A DNA stretch of 46,895 bases from NCBI RefSeq assembly GCF_003493605.1, contig NZ_QQKA01000012.1, positions 1-46,895 on the forward strand, read 5' to 3'. Position numbers and translations under genes: made by a program. The notes beneath the pieces were generated by a model, which was not told the origin of the DNA, searched no databases, and worked only from the letters and a program-made list of their open reading frames with translations. The DNA is from Haemophilus haemolyticus. Lineage in GTDB: Bacteria; Pseudomonadota; Gammaproteobacteria; Enterobacterales; Pasteurellaceae. The first letter of the stretch is position 1; every line of letters starts with the position of its first letter. Shown one piece after another: positions 7,091 to 16,323 of the stretch.

Positions 7091-9862
7091 TTATTCCTTG
7101 TTCGTCACAATGACACGCAAGCAATCCAAACGCCAATTTGCTTTAGAAAGCTCGTCAAGTGATTGTGTTCGTTGTTGTTCCAAAATATCAATTTCACTCT
7201 GGCGAATATTTTTATTCACTGCTCGCAAAGCCTGCAAACGATTAATTTCTGTGCTTAATTGTTGATCTGCCTGATTTTTAGCTTCGGTAATAATCGGTTC
7301 AGCTAAAGATTTTACGAGCTGATCGCCACGTGTAATCAAGGCTTCAATATTGGCACGAGCCATTTTTACCATTTGATTGGCAATATTTTTACCAAGTGGT
7401 TTCAATTTGCTATGCAATGTTTCAAAAGCAACCTGCTCACCAATGTTATTTCCTTTGTTATCAAGCAGCAGACGAATAGGCGTTGGCGGCAAGAAACGAT
7501 TGAGCTGTAACCCTTTTGGCGATTGGCTTTCCACCACGTAAATCAATTCAATTAATAAGGTTCCAGCGGGCAGTTGTTTATTTACAAGCAATGCCATTGC
7601 GGCTTTGCCAATATCCCCCGAAGCAACAAGATCAATACCTTGACGAATCATAGGATGATCCCAAGTCAAGAATTCCATTTCTTCGCGAGCAAGGGCAAGT
7701 TCTCGATCAAAGGTAACCGTCACACCTTCTTCTTTTAAACCCGGGAAATCTGGCACAAGCATTGTCCCTGTTGGGCTAATTACAATACTATTTGCACCAA
7801 GATCTTCTTGCTCTACGCCAATAATATCAAATAATTTTAAGGCAAAATTCACAAGCTCAGGCGAATTATCTTCATCAGCAATTTGATCCGCTAACGCTTG
7901 TGCTTGCTTTCCACCATTAGAATTTAGTTCTAATAAGCGATCTCGCCCTTTTTCTAACTCAATCTTGAGTTTTTCTCGCACAGTTTTAGTTTGTTTTAAT
8001 AATTCAGAAAATTCATTCTCTGAAAGTGCGGTAGAATGTGACCGCACTTTTTCCAACTCGTCCTCAAACTGCGAAAATAATGCCATTCCCATTGGGCAGG
8101 TTTGTTCAAAAGCATTCAGCCCCTCATTGTACCAACGCGCTAAACGGCTTTGAGGCGAATCTTTCGCACAAGGCACATAAATTTGCACATCACGTTTTTG
8201 TCCAATACGATCTAATCGGCCAATACATTGTTCCAATAAATCTGGATTTGTCGGTAAATCAAATAACACTAAATTTGCTGCGAATTGGAAGTTACGCCCT
8301 TCCGAACCAATACTCGAACTCAGTAAAACCTGCGCGCCGTTTTCTAAATCCGCAAAATAAGTCGCGGCTCTATCTCGTTCAATAATTGACATTTTTTCGT
8401 GAAACACTGCAGCGCGAATCGCCTCACGTTCACGCAAAATTTGTTCTAACTGAATCGCCGTTGCCGCCGTCTGGCAAATCACAAAAATTTTTTCATCGCG
8501 ATGTAGTTTAAGGAAATCAATCAGCCAATCAATTTTATCATTCTCTTCCGAGAGTGTAATTTGGTGGTAAACACGGTGTGGAAAACCTTTCACGCCTTGA
8601 CGTGTATTGCGGAATAACATTCGCCCCGTGCCGTGACGATCAATTAAGGCTTGAATCAATTCCTGACGGGCACGATACTGTTCTTCATCATTATTTGATG
8701 CAATCGCTTTAAAAAGTGGCTCAACATCTTGTTCAAGCAACAAATCAGAAATATGATTTTTTTCTACCGCACTTAATGCCTTATTTGCCAGCAAAGATTC
8801 AACAGCATTAACCACAGGTTGGTAGCGTTCCTGCTCTTTCACAAAAGTTTGATAATCAAAGAAACGTTCTGGATCCAGTAAACGCAAACGAGCAAAATGA
8901 CTTTCTTGCCCAAGTTGTTCTGGGGTCGCCGTCAGTAACAAGACGGATGGAATGATACGAGCAAGCTGTTCAACTAATAAATAAGCTGCACTTGGTGCGC
9001 TTTCCGACCACACCAGATGATGCGCTTCGTCCACAATTAAACAGTCAAATTGAGCATTGAGTGCCTGCTCTACTCGGCTTGGATGCGTTTCTAACCAATT
9101 CAGCGAACAAATAATTAAACTTTCCGTTGTAAATGGATTAACGGCATCAAGATCAAAATCGTTGCAACGTTCTTCATCAAAAAGTGAAAAATGCAAATTA
9201 AAACGACGAAGCATTTCCACCAGCCATTGATGTTGCAACGTTTCTGGCACGATAATAAGAACACGTTGCACTTTCTCAGCAAAAAGCTGATTCTGCAAAA
9301 TCATTCCTGCTTCAATGGTTTTCCCTAAACCAACCTCATCCGCTAATAACACGCGAGGATTAACTCGATTACCGACTTCAGCGGCAATATGAAGCTGATG
9401 AGGAATTAAACCCGCACGCGTTCCGCGTAAACCACGCAATGGCGATTTAAATTGTGCTTGCTGATGACAAAGCGTGCGATAACGCAATGCAAAATGACTG
9501 CTGCGATCAATTTGCGCTGAAAACAAACGATCTTTCGCTTGGCTAAAAGAAATAATCGGCGAAATATCACGTTCTTGCACAATGACATCTTCATCTTGTG
9601 GATTTTTAACTAAATAAAATAGCAAACCGTTCATATTTTGAACGTCTAAAATCTCGCCTTGCCAGCCAGCTTGATGAGATAATGTTTCGCCTTTGCTAAA
9701 CACAATTCGACTTAAAGGTGCTTGTGCAGCAGCATATATCCTCGTTTCATCTGCTGCGGGAAAATAAATAGTAACAGTTCGTTGATCTAATGCGGTAATG
9801 ATACCTAATCCTAAAGCATTCTCACTTTCACTCAACCAACGCTGACCAATAGCAAAGGGCAT
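7091..9862 (-). CDS. rapA: RNA polymerase-associated SWI2/SNF2 ATPase RapA (HepA)
   Basis: 923-residue ATP-dependent translocase that binds core RNA polymerase and promotes its recycling after termination. Order: N-terminal Tudor-like domains (~1-110); Walker [15 protein letters not shown] near residue 174; DEAH box [11 protein letters not shown] near 275; the second RecA-like domain with [13 protein letters not shown] and [10 protein letters not shown] near 552; then long C-terminal domains with coiled-coil character. E. coli RapA is about 45 residues longer. It heads a four-gene operon with rluA, glpG and glpR. Three USS lie inside, two of them as an inverted pair (8024-8049). Confidence 0.95.
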   Translation of the reverse strand: MPFAIGQRWLSESENALGLGIITALDQRTVTIYFPAADETRIYAAAQAPLSRIVFSKGETLSHQAGWQGEILDVQNMNGLLFYLVKNPQDEDVIVQERDISPIISFSQAKDRLFSAQIDRSSHFALRYRTLCHQQAQFKSPLRGLRGTRAGLIPHQLHIAAEVGNRVNPRVLLADEVGLGKTIEAGMILQNQLFAEKVQRVLIIVPETLQHQWLVEMLRRFNLHFSLFDEERCNDFDLDAVNPFTTESLIICSLNWLETHPSRVEQALNAQFDCLIVDEAHHLVWSESAPSAAYLLVEQLARIIPSVLLLTATPEQLGQESHFARLRLLDPERFFDYQTFVKEQERYQPVVNAVESLLANKALSAVEKNHISDLLLEQDVEPLFKAIASNNDEEQYRARQELIQALIDRHGTGRMLFRNTRQGVKGFPHRVYHQITLSEENDKIDWLIDFLKLHRDEKIFVICQTAATAIQLEQILREREAIRAAVFHEKMSIIERDRAATYFADLENGAQVLLSSSIGSEGRNFQFAANLVLFDLPTNPDLLEQCIGRLDRIGQKRDVQIYVPCAKDSPQSRLARWYNEGLNAFEQTCPMGMALFSQFEDELEKVRSHSTALSENEFSELLKQTKTVREKLKIELEKGRDRLLELNSNGGKQAQALADQIADEDNSPELVNFALKLFDIIGVEQEDLGANSIVISPTGTMLVPDFPGLKEEGVTVTFDRELALAREEMEFLTWDHPMIRQGIDLVASGDIGKAAMALLVNKQLPAGTLLIELIYVVESQSPKGLQLNRFLPPTPIRLLLDNKGNNIGEQVAFETLHSKLKPLGKNIANQMVKMARANIEALITRGDQLVKSLAEPIITEAKNQADQQLSTEINRLQALRAVNKNIRQSEIDILEQQRTQSLDELSKANWRLDCLRVIVTNKE
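8023..8051. repeat. Inverted USS pair inside rapA
   Basis: Exact cores at 8024-8032 (+) and 8041-8049 (-), 8 bases apart, encode KVRSHSTAL in frame at about residues 604-613. Such pairs normally sit between genes as terminators; this one is wholly within the open frame. Confidence 0.9.
8766..8774 (-). repeat. USS inside rapA
   Basis: Exact core encoding Ser-Ala-Val in KALSAVEKN of RapA. Confidence 0.9.
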
Positions 9863-9974
9863 AATAATTCTCTTTCTGATTTATATTGATAAAATTTGGG
9901 GGCGTATTGTAGCTTGCTTAAATAGCAAAAGAAATTAATAAAAGAGAATAAAAAAAATAGATTGAAGAAATAAA

Positions 9975-10051
<77 letters not shown>

Positions 10052-10098
10052 ATTCAAAGGATTTCTTTTGTAAAAATTTCAAGAAAATATGAAAGAAG

Positions 10099-10175
10099 TG
10101 GTCGGCGAGATAGGATTTGAACCTACGACCCACTGGTCCCAAACCAGTTGCGCTACCAAGCTGCGCTACTCGCCG
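10099..10175 (-). tRNA. tRNA-Pro (anticodon TGG)
   Basis: A 77-base cloverleaf including encoded CCA. The acceptor CGGCGAG pairs with CTCGCCG, the anticodon stem ACTGG/CCAGT encloses TTTGGGA, and the T loop is GGTTCAAATCC. The anticodon TGG reads CCA and related proline codons. It is the first gene of a two-tRNA transcript, with its promoter only 13 bases upstream. Confidence 0.97.
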
Positions 10176-10177
10176 AC

Positions 10178-10186
10178 AAGTGCGGT
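10178..10186 (+). repeat. USS at the tRNA transcription start
   Basis: Exact core between the -10 box (10189-10194) and the mature 5' end of tRNA-Pro (10175), covering the expected start point. Confidence 0.9.
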
Positions 10187-10188
10187 CA

Positions 10189-10216
10189 ATTATAAATTTG
10201 TTTTTATTTCAGTCAA
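10189..10216 (-). promoter_or_regulatory. Promoter of tRNA-Pro/tRNA-Arg
   Basis: On the minus strand: TTGACT (10211-10216), a 16-base spacer and a perfect TATAAT (10189-10194). Transcription should begin only about six bases before the mature tRNA-Pro 5' end. Confidence 0.85.
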
Positions 10217-10284
10217 TGAAATTTTTGATTTTTCAACTTGATTGTTCAAAATTATTCCACTTTAGGAAAAATCCCCCTTTTTCA

Positions 10285-10312
10285 TTGTAAAAAAATCATT
10301 GTTCGTTAAAAT
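10285..10312 (+). promoter_or_regulatory. Candidate folD promoter
   Basis: TTGTAA (10285-10290), 16 bases, then TAAAAT (10307-10312), about 48 bases before the folD start. The hexamers are acceptable but not strong. Confidence 0.5.
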
Positions 10313-10359
10313 AGCAAACGCTTTCTTTTTCATCACATAATTATATTAAGGATAGCTCA

Positions 10360-11208
10360 ATGACCGCAAAAATCATCTCTGGTACTGAACTTTCAAAACA
10401 AATTAAAGCTCGTTTGGCAGATAAAATAACCCATTATATTGAACAAGGAAAACGTGCTCCGGGACTTGCTGTAATCCTCGTTGGTGCTGATCCTGCTTCG
10501 CAAATTTATGTGGGCAATAAACGTAAAAGTTGCGAGGAAATCGGTATTCTCTCTAAATCTTATGACCTCCCTGAAACAACTACGCAAAATGAATTATTAG
10601 CGATTATTGACCAACTTAACTCAGATAAAAATATTGACGGTATTTTGGTGCAACTCCCTTTACCAAAACAAATTAATGCAGAAGCCATTATTGAACGTAT
10701 CGATCCTAAAAAAGATGTAGATGGCTTTCATCCTTATAATGTTGGGCGGTTATGCCAACGTATTCCAACTTTACGAGCTTGTACACCTTATGGTGTGATG
10801 AAACTATTAGAAACAACGGGCATTGATTTACACGGCAAGCACGCAGTAATTGTAGGCGCATCTAATATTGTCGGTCGTCCAATGTCTTTAGAATTATTAT
10901 TAGCAGGGGCAACCGTCACAGTAACACATCGATTCACTAAAGATTTAGAAAACCACGTTCGCCAAGCAGATATACTTGTCGTCGCGGTAGGTAAACCAAA
11001 TTTAATTTCTGGCGATTGGATCAAAGAAAGTGCGGTAGTAATTGATGTTGGAATTAACCGTGTAGATGGAAAATTAGTAGGCGATATAGAATTTGACAAA
11101 GCAGCCGAAAAAGCGGCGTATATTACGCCAGTACCTGGTGGTGTTGGGCCAATGACTGTTGCAATGTTGATGAGCAATACGCTTTATGCTTATGAACACA
11201 ATAAATAG
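10360..11208 (+). CDS. folD: Methylenetetrahydrofolate dehydrogenase/cyclohydrolase FolD
   Basis: 282-residue bifunctional cytoplasmic enzyme that oxidises 5,10-methylene-THF with NADP+ and hydrolyses the product to 10-formyl-THF for purine and fMet-tRNA synthesis. The catalytic residues are in [17 protein letters not shown] (Tyr50, Lys54). The family motifs [22 protein letters not shown] (NADP site) and [11 protein letters not shown] are all intact. An AAGGAT ribosome site precedes the ATG. It is monocistronic with its own terminator. A USS (11028-11036) encodes SAV. Confidence 0.96.
   Translation: MTAKIISGTELSKQIKARLADKITHYIEQGKRAPGLAVILVGADPASQIYVGNKRKSCEEIGILSKSYDLPETTTQNELLAIIDQLNSDKNIDGILVQLPLPKQINAEAIIERIDPKKDVDGFHPYNVGRLCQRIPTLRACTPYGVMKLLETTGIDLHGKHAVIVGASNIVGRPMSLELLLAGATVTVTHRFTKDLENHVRQADILVVAVGKPNLISGDWIKESAVVIDVGINRVDGKLVGDIEFDKAAEKAAYITPVPGGVGPMTVAMLMSNTLYAYEHNK
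11028..11036 (+). repeat. USS inside folD
   Basis: Exact core encoding Ser-Ala-Val in [10 protein letters not shown] of FolD. Confidence 0.9.
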
Positions 11209-11231
11209 CTTTTGTATAGCACTGTTATAAA

Positions 11232-11270
11232 AAATGGGTTAAAGCTTTCATTTGCTTTAACCCATTTATT
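11232..11270 (+). terminator. folD terminator
   Basis: A perfect 14-bp stem, AAATGGGTTAAAGC (11232-11245) with its complement at 11254-11267, and an 8-base loop. It is not USS-based, unlike many terminators here, and has only a short T-rich tail. Confidence 0.82.
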
Positions 11271-11350
11271 TAAATGGCTTTATTGTACTTCTCACGTTTA
11301 AATTTATAATCTTCAATCATCATTTAAACTTAAAAGTAAACAATCCTATA

Positions 11351-12736
11351 TCATTTAAGCCAGAACATATAAGCTACAGTAGCAATCACGACAACACAGA
11401 CTAAATTCAGTAAGAAACCAACTTTGACCATTTCACTTTGTTTTACTTGACCAGAGCCAAATACAATCGCATTTGGTGGTGTCGCTACTGGTAGCATAAA
11501 GGCACAAGATGCACCAATACCAATAATTAATGCTAAACCAATTTCTGGCATACCCAATGATTGAGCGATAGAAATAAAGATAGGCACAAGTAATGCCGCA
11601 CTCGCTGTATTAGAAGTAAATTCAGTTAAGAAAATAATGAACGCCGCAACTAATAAACCAATAAGATAGAAATGTTGTCCATCAATCATAAAGACAATGC
11701 TATCCGCTAAAATTTTACTTGCACCAGAATCCTTCAACACAGCACTTAATGTTAATCCACCACCGAAAAGCATTAATACGCCCCAATCGGTATTTGATTG
11801 AATTTGTTTCCAACTTGCAACGCCTGTTGAACAAATAACAATTGCCGCCAATAGGGCTACGATACTATCAAAACTTGCAATATTTTTTTGTAATCCTAGT
11901 AATCCTGAAATAAACGGATTAATTTTACCGCTAAATATCCACGTTAAAGCAATGACTGAAAAGATGATAAACGTCAATATACGCATAGGATTCATTTCAA
12001 TATTTTCAAAGGTCTGTTCAAAATTGAGATGAAGTTTTGGTTTGAAAATAATATAAAGCGTACCAATCATCAGTGGTAGCAAAATAATCATTATTGGTAA
12101 GCCATACCATAACCAATCAGAAAAAGTTAAGTGTAAATTACTTGCTACAATTGCATTTGGTGGGCTTCCTACAAGGGTTCCCATACCACCAATTGATGCA
12201 CTATAAGCGATCCCTAATAGCACAAACACATAAGTATTATGATCTTTTTCACGATCAAGCTGGCTTAAAATACCCATTGCAAGCGGTAGCATCATTGCAG
12301 CAGTTGCAGTGTTACTCATCCACATAGAGAGAAAAGCTGTAATCAAAAAGAGATAAATAACTGCGATAAATAAATTACCACGTGCTAATGCCATAATCTT
12401 ATTGGCAATCAATTTATCAAGTTTTTGAATATGCAATGCCGTCGCCAAGGAAAAGCCACCAAAAAATAAAAATATTGTCGGATCAGCAAAACCAACTAAA
12501 GCTTGTTTAGTGCTAACTAATCCCAATGCCACAGCCAAAAGTGGAACTAATAACGCAGTAATAGTAACGTGCAATGCCTCACTTAACCAAAGTACTGCGA
12601 TAAAAGCTAATAATGCCAAACCAGAATTAGCTTTTGGTTCAAAAGGTAATACATTTAATAACACAAAAAACAGCACAATATCTAAAATAAAAATAATGCC
12701 ATTTTTGTGATTTTTGAAAGATTTCATCTCAGTCAT
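11351..12736 (-). CDS. SLC13/DASS-family sodium:dicarboxylate (anion) symporter
   Basis: 461-residue inner-membrane transporter of the divalent anion:sodium symporter family, the size of the Vibrio VcINDY succinate transporter. The two SNT signatures are present, SNTATAAMM at residues 141-149 and SNTASAALL near 373, as are two P-P-N-A tips (GSPPNAIV and ATPPNAIVFG). These form the paired Na+/substrate sites, so the likely substrates are C4-dicarboxylates such as succinate; sulfate or citrate cannot be excluded. I start at 12736 because GGAGGAG lies just upstream. A possible CRP site lies at 12818-12839. It corresponds to HI0608 by recollection. Confidence 0.9.
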   Translation of the reverse strand: MTEMKSFKNHKNGIIFILDIVLFFVLLNVLPFEPKANSGLALLAFIAVLWLSEALHVTITALLVPLLAVALGLVSTKQALVGFADPTIFLFFGGFSLATALHIQKLDKLIANKIMALARGNLFIAVIYLFLITAFLSMWMSNTATAAMMLPLAMGILSQLDREKDHNTYVFVLLGIAYSASIGGMGTLVGSPPNAIVASNLHLTFSDWLWYGLPIMIILLPLMIGTLYIIFKPKLHLNFEQTFENIEMNPMRILTFIIFSVIALTWIFSGKINPFISGLLGLQKNIASFDSIVALLAAIVICSTGVASWKQIQSNTDWGVLMLFGGGLTLSAVLKDSGASKILADSIVFMIDGQHFYLIGLLVAAFIIFLTEFTSNTASAALLVPIFISIAQSLGMPEIGLALIIGIGASCAFMLPVATPPNAIVFGSGQVKQSEMVKVGFLLNLVCVVVIATVAYMFWLK

Positions 12737-12817
12737 AAATCTCCTCCGTTAGTGTTCTAACTCGAACGGACTACAATGTTAAATGAATGTTAATAAGTTG
12801 CAATGCTCAATTTTCAG

Positions 12818-12839
12818 AAATGTGATCTAGTGCAATAAA
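12818..12839 (-). promoter_or_regulatory. Possible CRP site upstream of the SLC13 transporter
   Basis: One perfect CRP half-site (TGTGATCTAG read on the plus strand) with a weak opposite half. It is centred about 92 bases before the transporter start codon. cAMP-CRP control of dicarboxylate uptake is plausible by family but unproven here. Confidence 0.45.
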
Positions 12840-12849
12840 TTTCGATAAA

Positions 12850-12879
12850 AAAAGTGCGGTTATTTTTCACCGCACTTTT
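12850..12879 (-). terminator. Paired-USS terminator of rraA
   Basis: Exact cores at 12852-12860 (+) and 12869-12877 (-) form an AAAGTGCGGT/ACCGCACTTT stem with an 8-base loop, just after the rraA stop codon. Confidence 0.88.
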
Positions 12880-12890
12880 GCTCTTTCGTA

Positions 12891-13388
12891 TTATTCGTCC
12901 GAATCATCTAAATCTAAGGGCTCTTGCGAAAGTATAATTCCTGTCAGATCTGCGTAAATATAATCTTCTGGGAAAAAGGTTACGCCACCAAAATTCACAG
13001 GGATATCGCTTTCGCCAGCACTGCTTTCATCTGCACTGACTGGAATTGGCGCAAGGGCATGAATACCAATATCGAGGTTTTCTAATTGCTGAATTTGGCG
13101 TACTGCGCCATATACAATAATGCCTTCCCAACCATTATCAACAGCAAGTTGAGCCAATTCTGCATCAATTAAACCACGGCGTACCGCACCACCGCCATCA
13201 ATGACAAGCACTCGACCTTCGCCATTTTCTTCTAATACTTCAGCAATTAATCCATTACTTTCAAAGCATTTTACCGTAGTGACTTTACCGTAAAAATTAC
13301 TTACGCCACCAAAACTTGAAAAAATTGGCTCCACTACATCCACTTGTTCTGCATAAAGATCGCAAAGTTCTGAAGTATCAATAAACAT
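12891..13388 (-). CDS. rraA: Regulator of RNase E activity RraA
   Basis: 165-residue RraA family protein (E. coli ~161), a trimeric inhibitor that binds the C-terminal half of RNase E and changes mRNA decay. It was long misnamed MenG because it sits beside menA, as it does here (51-base gap). Recognisable are [17 protein letters not shown], the [17 protein letters not shown] core, and a strongly acidic tail (LDLDDSDE). Some RraA-fold relatives are aldolases using a conserved Arg/Asp pair, but length and context fit RraA. It is probably co-transcribed with menA. Confidence 0.92.
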   Translation of the reverse strand: MFIDTSELCDLYAEQVDVVEPIFSSFGGVSNFYGKVTTVKCFESNGLIAEVLEENGEGRVLVIDGGGAVRRGLIDAELAQLAVDNGWEGIIVYGAVRQIQQLENLDIGIHALAPIPVSADESSAGESDIPVNFGGVTFFPEDYIYADLTGIILSQEPLDLDDSDE

Positions 13389-13439
13389 AACTTTCCCCTA
13401 TCGATTGTTGAAATTTTGTTTGCTTTAGTATATGCCGAT

Positions 13440-14351
13440 TTAGCCGATAAGCAAGCCCAAACTAAACAAGATATTGATTAATAACGAAATCATAGACATT
13501 TGAGCTAACATTGGACGTAATTCACTTGGCTGCTGACTGCGATAAACAAAGAGCGCATGTTTAGCTAACAGCGGCATTGCCAATACAAATAAATAATTTA
13601 TCCAAGAAATAGCCGTTGCCACCGCAAATGCCAAATAACATAGGGCCGCCACACTTAATAAAATACAATGATAAACACGCCCTTTATATGCACCTAAACG
13701 AACGACTAGGGTATTTTTGCCAGCTTTCGCATCCTGTTCAATATCGCGTAAATTATTGATATTTAATACCGCACTTGCCAATAAGCCAGAACCAATAGCA
13801 GGCAAAATAATGTGGCTATCAATACTGTGAGTTTGCAAATAATAAGTGCCGCCAACTCCAAGCAAGCCAAAAAATACTAATACAGAAATATCGCCCAAGC
13901 CCATATAGCCATAAGGTTTTGCCCCAACAGTGTAAGTAATGGCAGCAACAATAGCTAAAATGCCAAGCCCAGCGAAAACTAATAAATCCGAGAGGGTTTC
14001 ATAAGCGATTCCAATCAAAAAACTTCCTGAAAGAAAACTTGCCACCACCATTAGAATTAATCCCCATTTCAGTTCTTTTGCTGAAATTGCGCCTTTTTGA
14101 ATGCCACGTAATGGTCCAATACGCTCTTCAGTATCTGAACCTTTTTGATGATCCCCATAATCATTAGCAAAATTAGAAAGAACCTGTAATAAAATTGTCG
14201 TGAGTAAACAAAGCGCCATTACAAGCCCATTAAAACCTTGTGGATTCGCCCAATAACCTAATGCCGAACCTGTAAAAATCGATGCCAACGCTAAGGGCAA
14301 AGTTTTCGGTCGAGCCGTTTCCCACCACATTTTCAATTTTTCATTTGTCAT
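13440..14351 (-). CDS. menA: 1,4-dihydroxy-2-naphthoate octaprenyltransferase MenA
   Basis: 303-residue UbiA-superfamily membrane prenyltransferase that attaches the octaprenyl tail to DHNA, giving demethylmenaquinone for anaerobic respiration. The two aspartate-rich, Mg-diphosphate-binding motifs are visible: NFANDYGDHQKGSD (about residues 62-75) and NNLRDIEQDAKAGK (about 200). There are eight to nine hydrophobic helices. I start at ATG 14351 (MTNEKLKMWWETARPKTLPLA). The longer frame opens with a GTG that is part of a USS (14360-14368) and would add five unusual residues. The gene is divergent from trmO (61 bases apart). Confidence 0.93.
   Translation of the reverse strand: MTNEKLKMWWETARPKTLPLALASIFTGSALGYWANPQGFNGLVMALCLLTTILLQVLSNFANDYGDHQKGSDTEERIGPLRGIQKGAISAKELKWGLILMVVASFLSGSFLIGIAYETLSDLLVFAGLGILAIVAAITYTVGAKPYGYMGLGDISVLVFFGLLGVGGTYYLQTHSIDSHIILPAIGSGLLASAVLNINNLRDIEQDAKAGKNTLVVRLGAYKGRVYHCILLSVAALCYLAFAVATAISWINYLFVLAMPLLAKHALFVYRSQQPSELRPMLAQMSMISLLINILFSLGLLIG
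13768..13776 (-). repeat. USS inside menA
   Basis: Exact core encoding Ser-Ala-Val in GLLASAVLNIN of MenA. Confidence 0.9.
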
Positions 14352-14359
14352 TTTTTTTG

Positions 14360-14368
14360 ACCGCACTT
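14360..14368 (-). repeat. USS in the menA leader
   Basis: Exact core ending nine bases before the menA ATG, in the 61-base divergent menA/trmO region. It supplies a spurious GTG start. Confidence 0.9.
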
Positions 14369-14412
14369 TTGATTACAATAGGCCGCGTATTCTACACTAA
14401 GACACCCAATTT

Positions 14413-15132
14413 ATGAATGATTTAACCTTATCGCCTATCGCCATTATCCACACGCCTTATAAAGAAAAATTCTCCGTACCACGCCAACCTAATTTAGTTG
14501 AAGATGGTGTAGGCATTGTAGAACTCTTACCGCCGTATAATTCGCCTGAAGCTGTGAGAGGATTGGAACAATTCAGTCACCTTTGGTTAATTTTTCAGTT
14601 CGACCAAATCCAACAAGGAAAATGGCAACCCACCGTACGTCCTCCGCGGTTAGGCGGTAATCAACGAGTTGGCGTGTTTGCTTCACGCACAACGCACCGC
14701 CCAAATCCTCTTGGTTTATCCAAAGTCAAATTACGTCAAGTAGAATGTATCAACGGTAACGTTTTTCTCCATTTAGGTGCGGTGGATTTAGTGGATGGCA
14801 CGCCGATTTTCGATATCAAACCCTATATTGCCTATGCGGATAGTGAGCTAAATGCGCAATCGAGCTTTGCTCAAGAAAAACCACCAGCAAAACTGACTGT
14901 TGAATTTACCGAGCAAGCCAAAAGTGCGGTAAAAAAACGAGAAGAAAAACGACCGCACTTAGGTCGTTTCATTCGCCAAGTACTAGAGCAAGATCCTCGC
15001 CCTGCCTATCAACAAGGTAAACCGAGTGATCGTATTTATGGTATGAGTTTGTATGAATTTAATGTGAAATGGCGAATTAAAGCGGGTACGGTAAATTGTG
15101 TAGAGGTGATTGAAATAGAAAAAGACAAATAG
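14413..15132 (+). CDS. trmO: tRNA (N6-methyl-t6A37) methyltransferase TrmO
   Basis: 239-residue TrmO (formerly TsaA/YaeB) SAM-dependent enzyme that methylates t6A37 of tRNA-Thr(GGU). The fold is a beta-barrel of the UPF0066 family. Visible family sequence includes [20 protein letters not shown], then [28 protein letters not shown], and a C-terminal domain with DPRPAYQQ. TsaD (37767-38795), which makes the t6A substrate, is also in this window. An inverted USS pair (14932-14960) lies inside the coding region. It matches HI0510 by recollection. Confidence 0.93.
   Translation: MNDLTLSPIAIIHTPYKEKFSVPRQPNLVEDGVGIVELLPPYNSPEAVRGLEQFSHLWLIFQFDQIQQGKWQPTVRPPRLGGNQRVGVFASRTTHRPNPLGLSKVKLRQVECINGNVFLHLGAVDLVDGTPIFDIKPYIAYADSELNAQSSFAQEKPPAKLTVEFTEQAKSAVKKREEKRPHLGRFIRQVLEQDPRPAYQQGKPSDRIYGMSLYEFNVKWRIKAGTVNCVEVIEIEKDK
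14931..14961. repeat. Inverted USS pair inside trmO
   Basis: Exact cores at 14932-14940 (+) and 14952-14960 (-) encode KSAV and RPHL around a charged stretch (KKREEK). It could form a 9-bp hairpin in the mRNA but has no T-run after it. Confidence 0.9.
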
Positions 15133-15146
15133 ATGGAATATGTAAA

Positions 15147-15169
15147 TAAGGCAGGGAATCCCTGCCTTA
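15147..15169. terminator. Hairpin between convergent trmO and tehA
   Basis: TAAGGCAGGGA (15147-15157) is complementary to TCCCTGCCTTA (15159-15169), directly between the two convergent stop codons. The stem is strong; the T-run is short on both strands. Confidence 0.75.
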
Positions 15170-15184
15170 GTCGATTTAAATGCC

Positions 15185-16129
15185 TTATTTTAGGAAAAAT
15201 TGCCCTTTAGCTAATTTAATAATCGTCATTAGAACTAATAAGCCAATCATTAAATTCGAGAAAACAAAGGCAAAAATAGACACGCCTTGTAAAACATTGC
15301 CATGATAGAAAGCGATAGCACTGTTTGCCATAGACGCTAATCCGAATGAGAATCCCCATAAGCCAATGTTAAGTCCTTTTTCCACAATCCAAGGGAATAA
15401 TCGCAATAAGAAAAATAATTGCAAGAATCCATATCCCCAAAGGATTTTAACTAAAGTATCCACTTCGCCATGATTGAGTGACAAATAAGCGGATGCTCCC
15501 ACAAATGCAGGCGCCAGAATAATGCCCATTGTGGCTCTAAATGGCGGCTCAAGAGATGAAATTCGCAAATGTTGTAATAATACGGGCTCAAAAATAATCC
15601 ATGCAACCATTCCTGCGCCGAAGAACAAATAACCTAAATCATGGTACCCCAGTAATGCCAATGAACTTGCACTTGTGAAATTTGCAGCTACTGCAGGCAA
15701 ATAAAACGGAGGACGAGTAGATTTTTGTTCAAATACACCACCTTGCCACAGTTCACTAATACGCAATGATGAGAAAAGCAACTGCCCTACTGTACCAATC
15801 CAAATCATCACTTCAGAAATTAAAGGATTCCAACGATAAATAATATCGCCCACCAACATGGTTGTAATAGGAATCAACGCAATAAAGGAAAAACGAACTG
15901 GGCAATGATACTCTGCACGAACTTCATCAAAGTAATAACGAAGTTTATACGCATAGATTAAAATAAATAAAATCCAGACCGCACTTGCTACGATGCCAAG
16001 AACATCACTTACCATTCGCGCAGCAGAAAATAAGTTTTCTAGATGAAACCAAGCCAAAGATAAAGCAGCCAAACCAAGAGGAATACCAAAATATCCCGTT
16101 GGAAGAGGAAAAGGTTTTGTTGTACTCAT
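15185..16129 (-). CDS. tehA: TehA anion channel, SLAC1 homologue
   Basis: 314-residue ten-helix membrane protein of the tellurite-resistance/dicarboxylate transporter family, homologous to plant guard-cell SLAC1. The H. influenzae TehA structure has Phe262 plugging the pore; here Phe262 is present in WGFSFGLASMANS. The five helical-hairpin pattern is intact. I start at MSTTKPFPLPTGYFG (16129), preceded by AAGGAT, which gives the known length; the longer frame adds 18 unlikely residues. The partner methyltransferase gene tehB is not adjacent. A USS (15978-15986) encodes SAV. Confidence 0.94.
   Translation of the reverse strand: MSTTKPFPLPTGYFGIPLGLAALSLAWFHLENLFSAARMVSDVLGIVASAVWILFILIYAYKLRYYFDEVRAEYHCPVRFSFIALIPITTMLVGDIIYRWNPLISEVMIWIGTVGQLLFSSLRISELWQGGVFEQKSTRPPFYLPAVAANFTSASSLALLGYHDLGYLFFGAGMVAWIIFEPVLLQHLRISSLEPPFRATMGIILAPAFVGASAYLSLNHGEVDTLVKILWGYGFLQLFFLLRLFPWIVEKGLNIGLWGFSFGLASMANSAIAFYHGNVLQGVSIFAFVFSNLMIGLLVLMTIIKLAKGQFFLK
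15978..15986 (-). repeat. USS inside tehA
   Basis: Exact core encoding Ser-Ala-Val in GIVASAVWILF of TehA. Confidence 0.9.
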
Positions 16130-16280
16130 AATATTATCCTTATTTTGAAAAATTTGAGCGAAGTGTAGCACAGCCATCAACAACAGACTTTTCTAAAAAT
16201 CTCAAATTTTTGTGAAATTTCTATAAAGAAACATACTTATTGTTATGGAATAAAACGCCTACCCATTTTCATACAAATAA

Positions 16281-16306
16281 AAAACCCGAACTTTCATTCG
16301 GGTTTT
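16281..16306 (-). terminator. rpoBC operon terminator
   Basis: AAAACCCGAA (16281-16290) pairs with TTCGGGTTTT (16297-16306) around a 6-base loop, followed by TTTATTTG on the minus strand. It is 18 bases beyond the rpoC stop. Confidence 0.92.
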
Positions 16307-16323
16307 CTTATGTAGGAAATTAA

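Noticed and set aside
10788-11177. 129-codon minus-strand frame opposite folD
   Set aside because: It is a shadow of folD codon usage, with no start signal or family resemblance.
14352-14366. GTG start giving a longer MenA
   Set aside because: The GTG is part of a USS core; the ATG at 14351 matches the family N-terminus.
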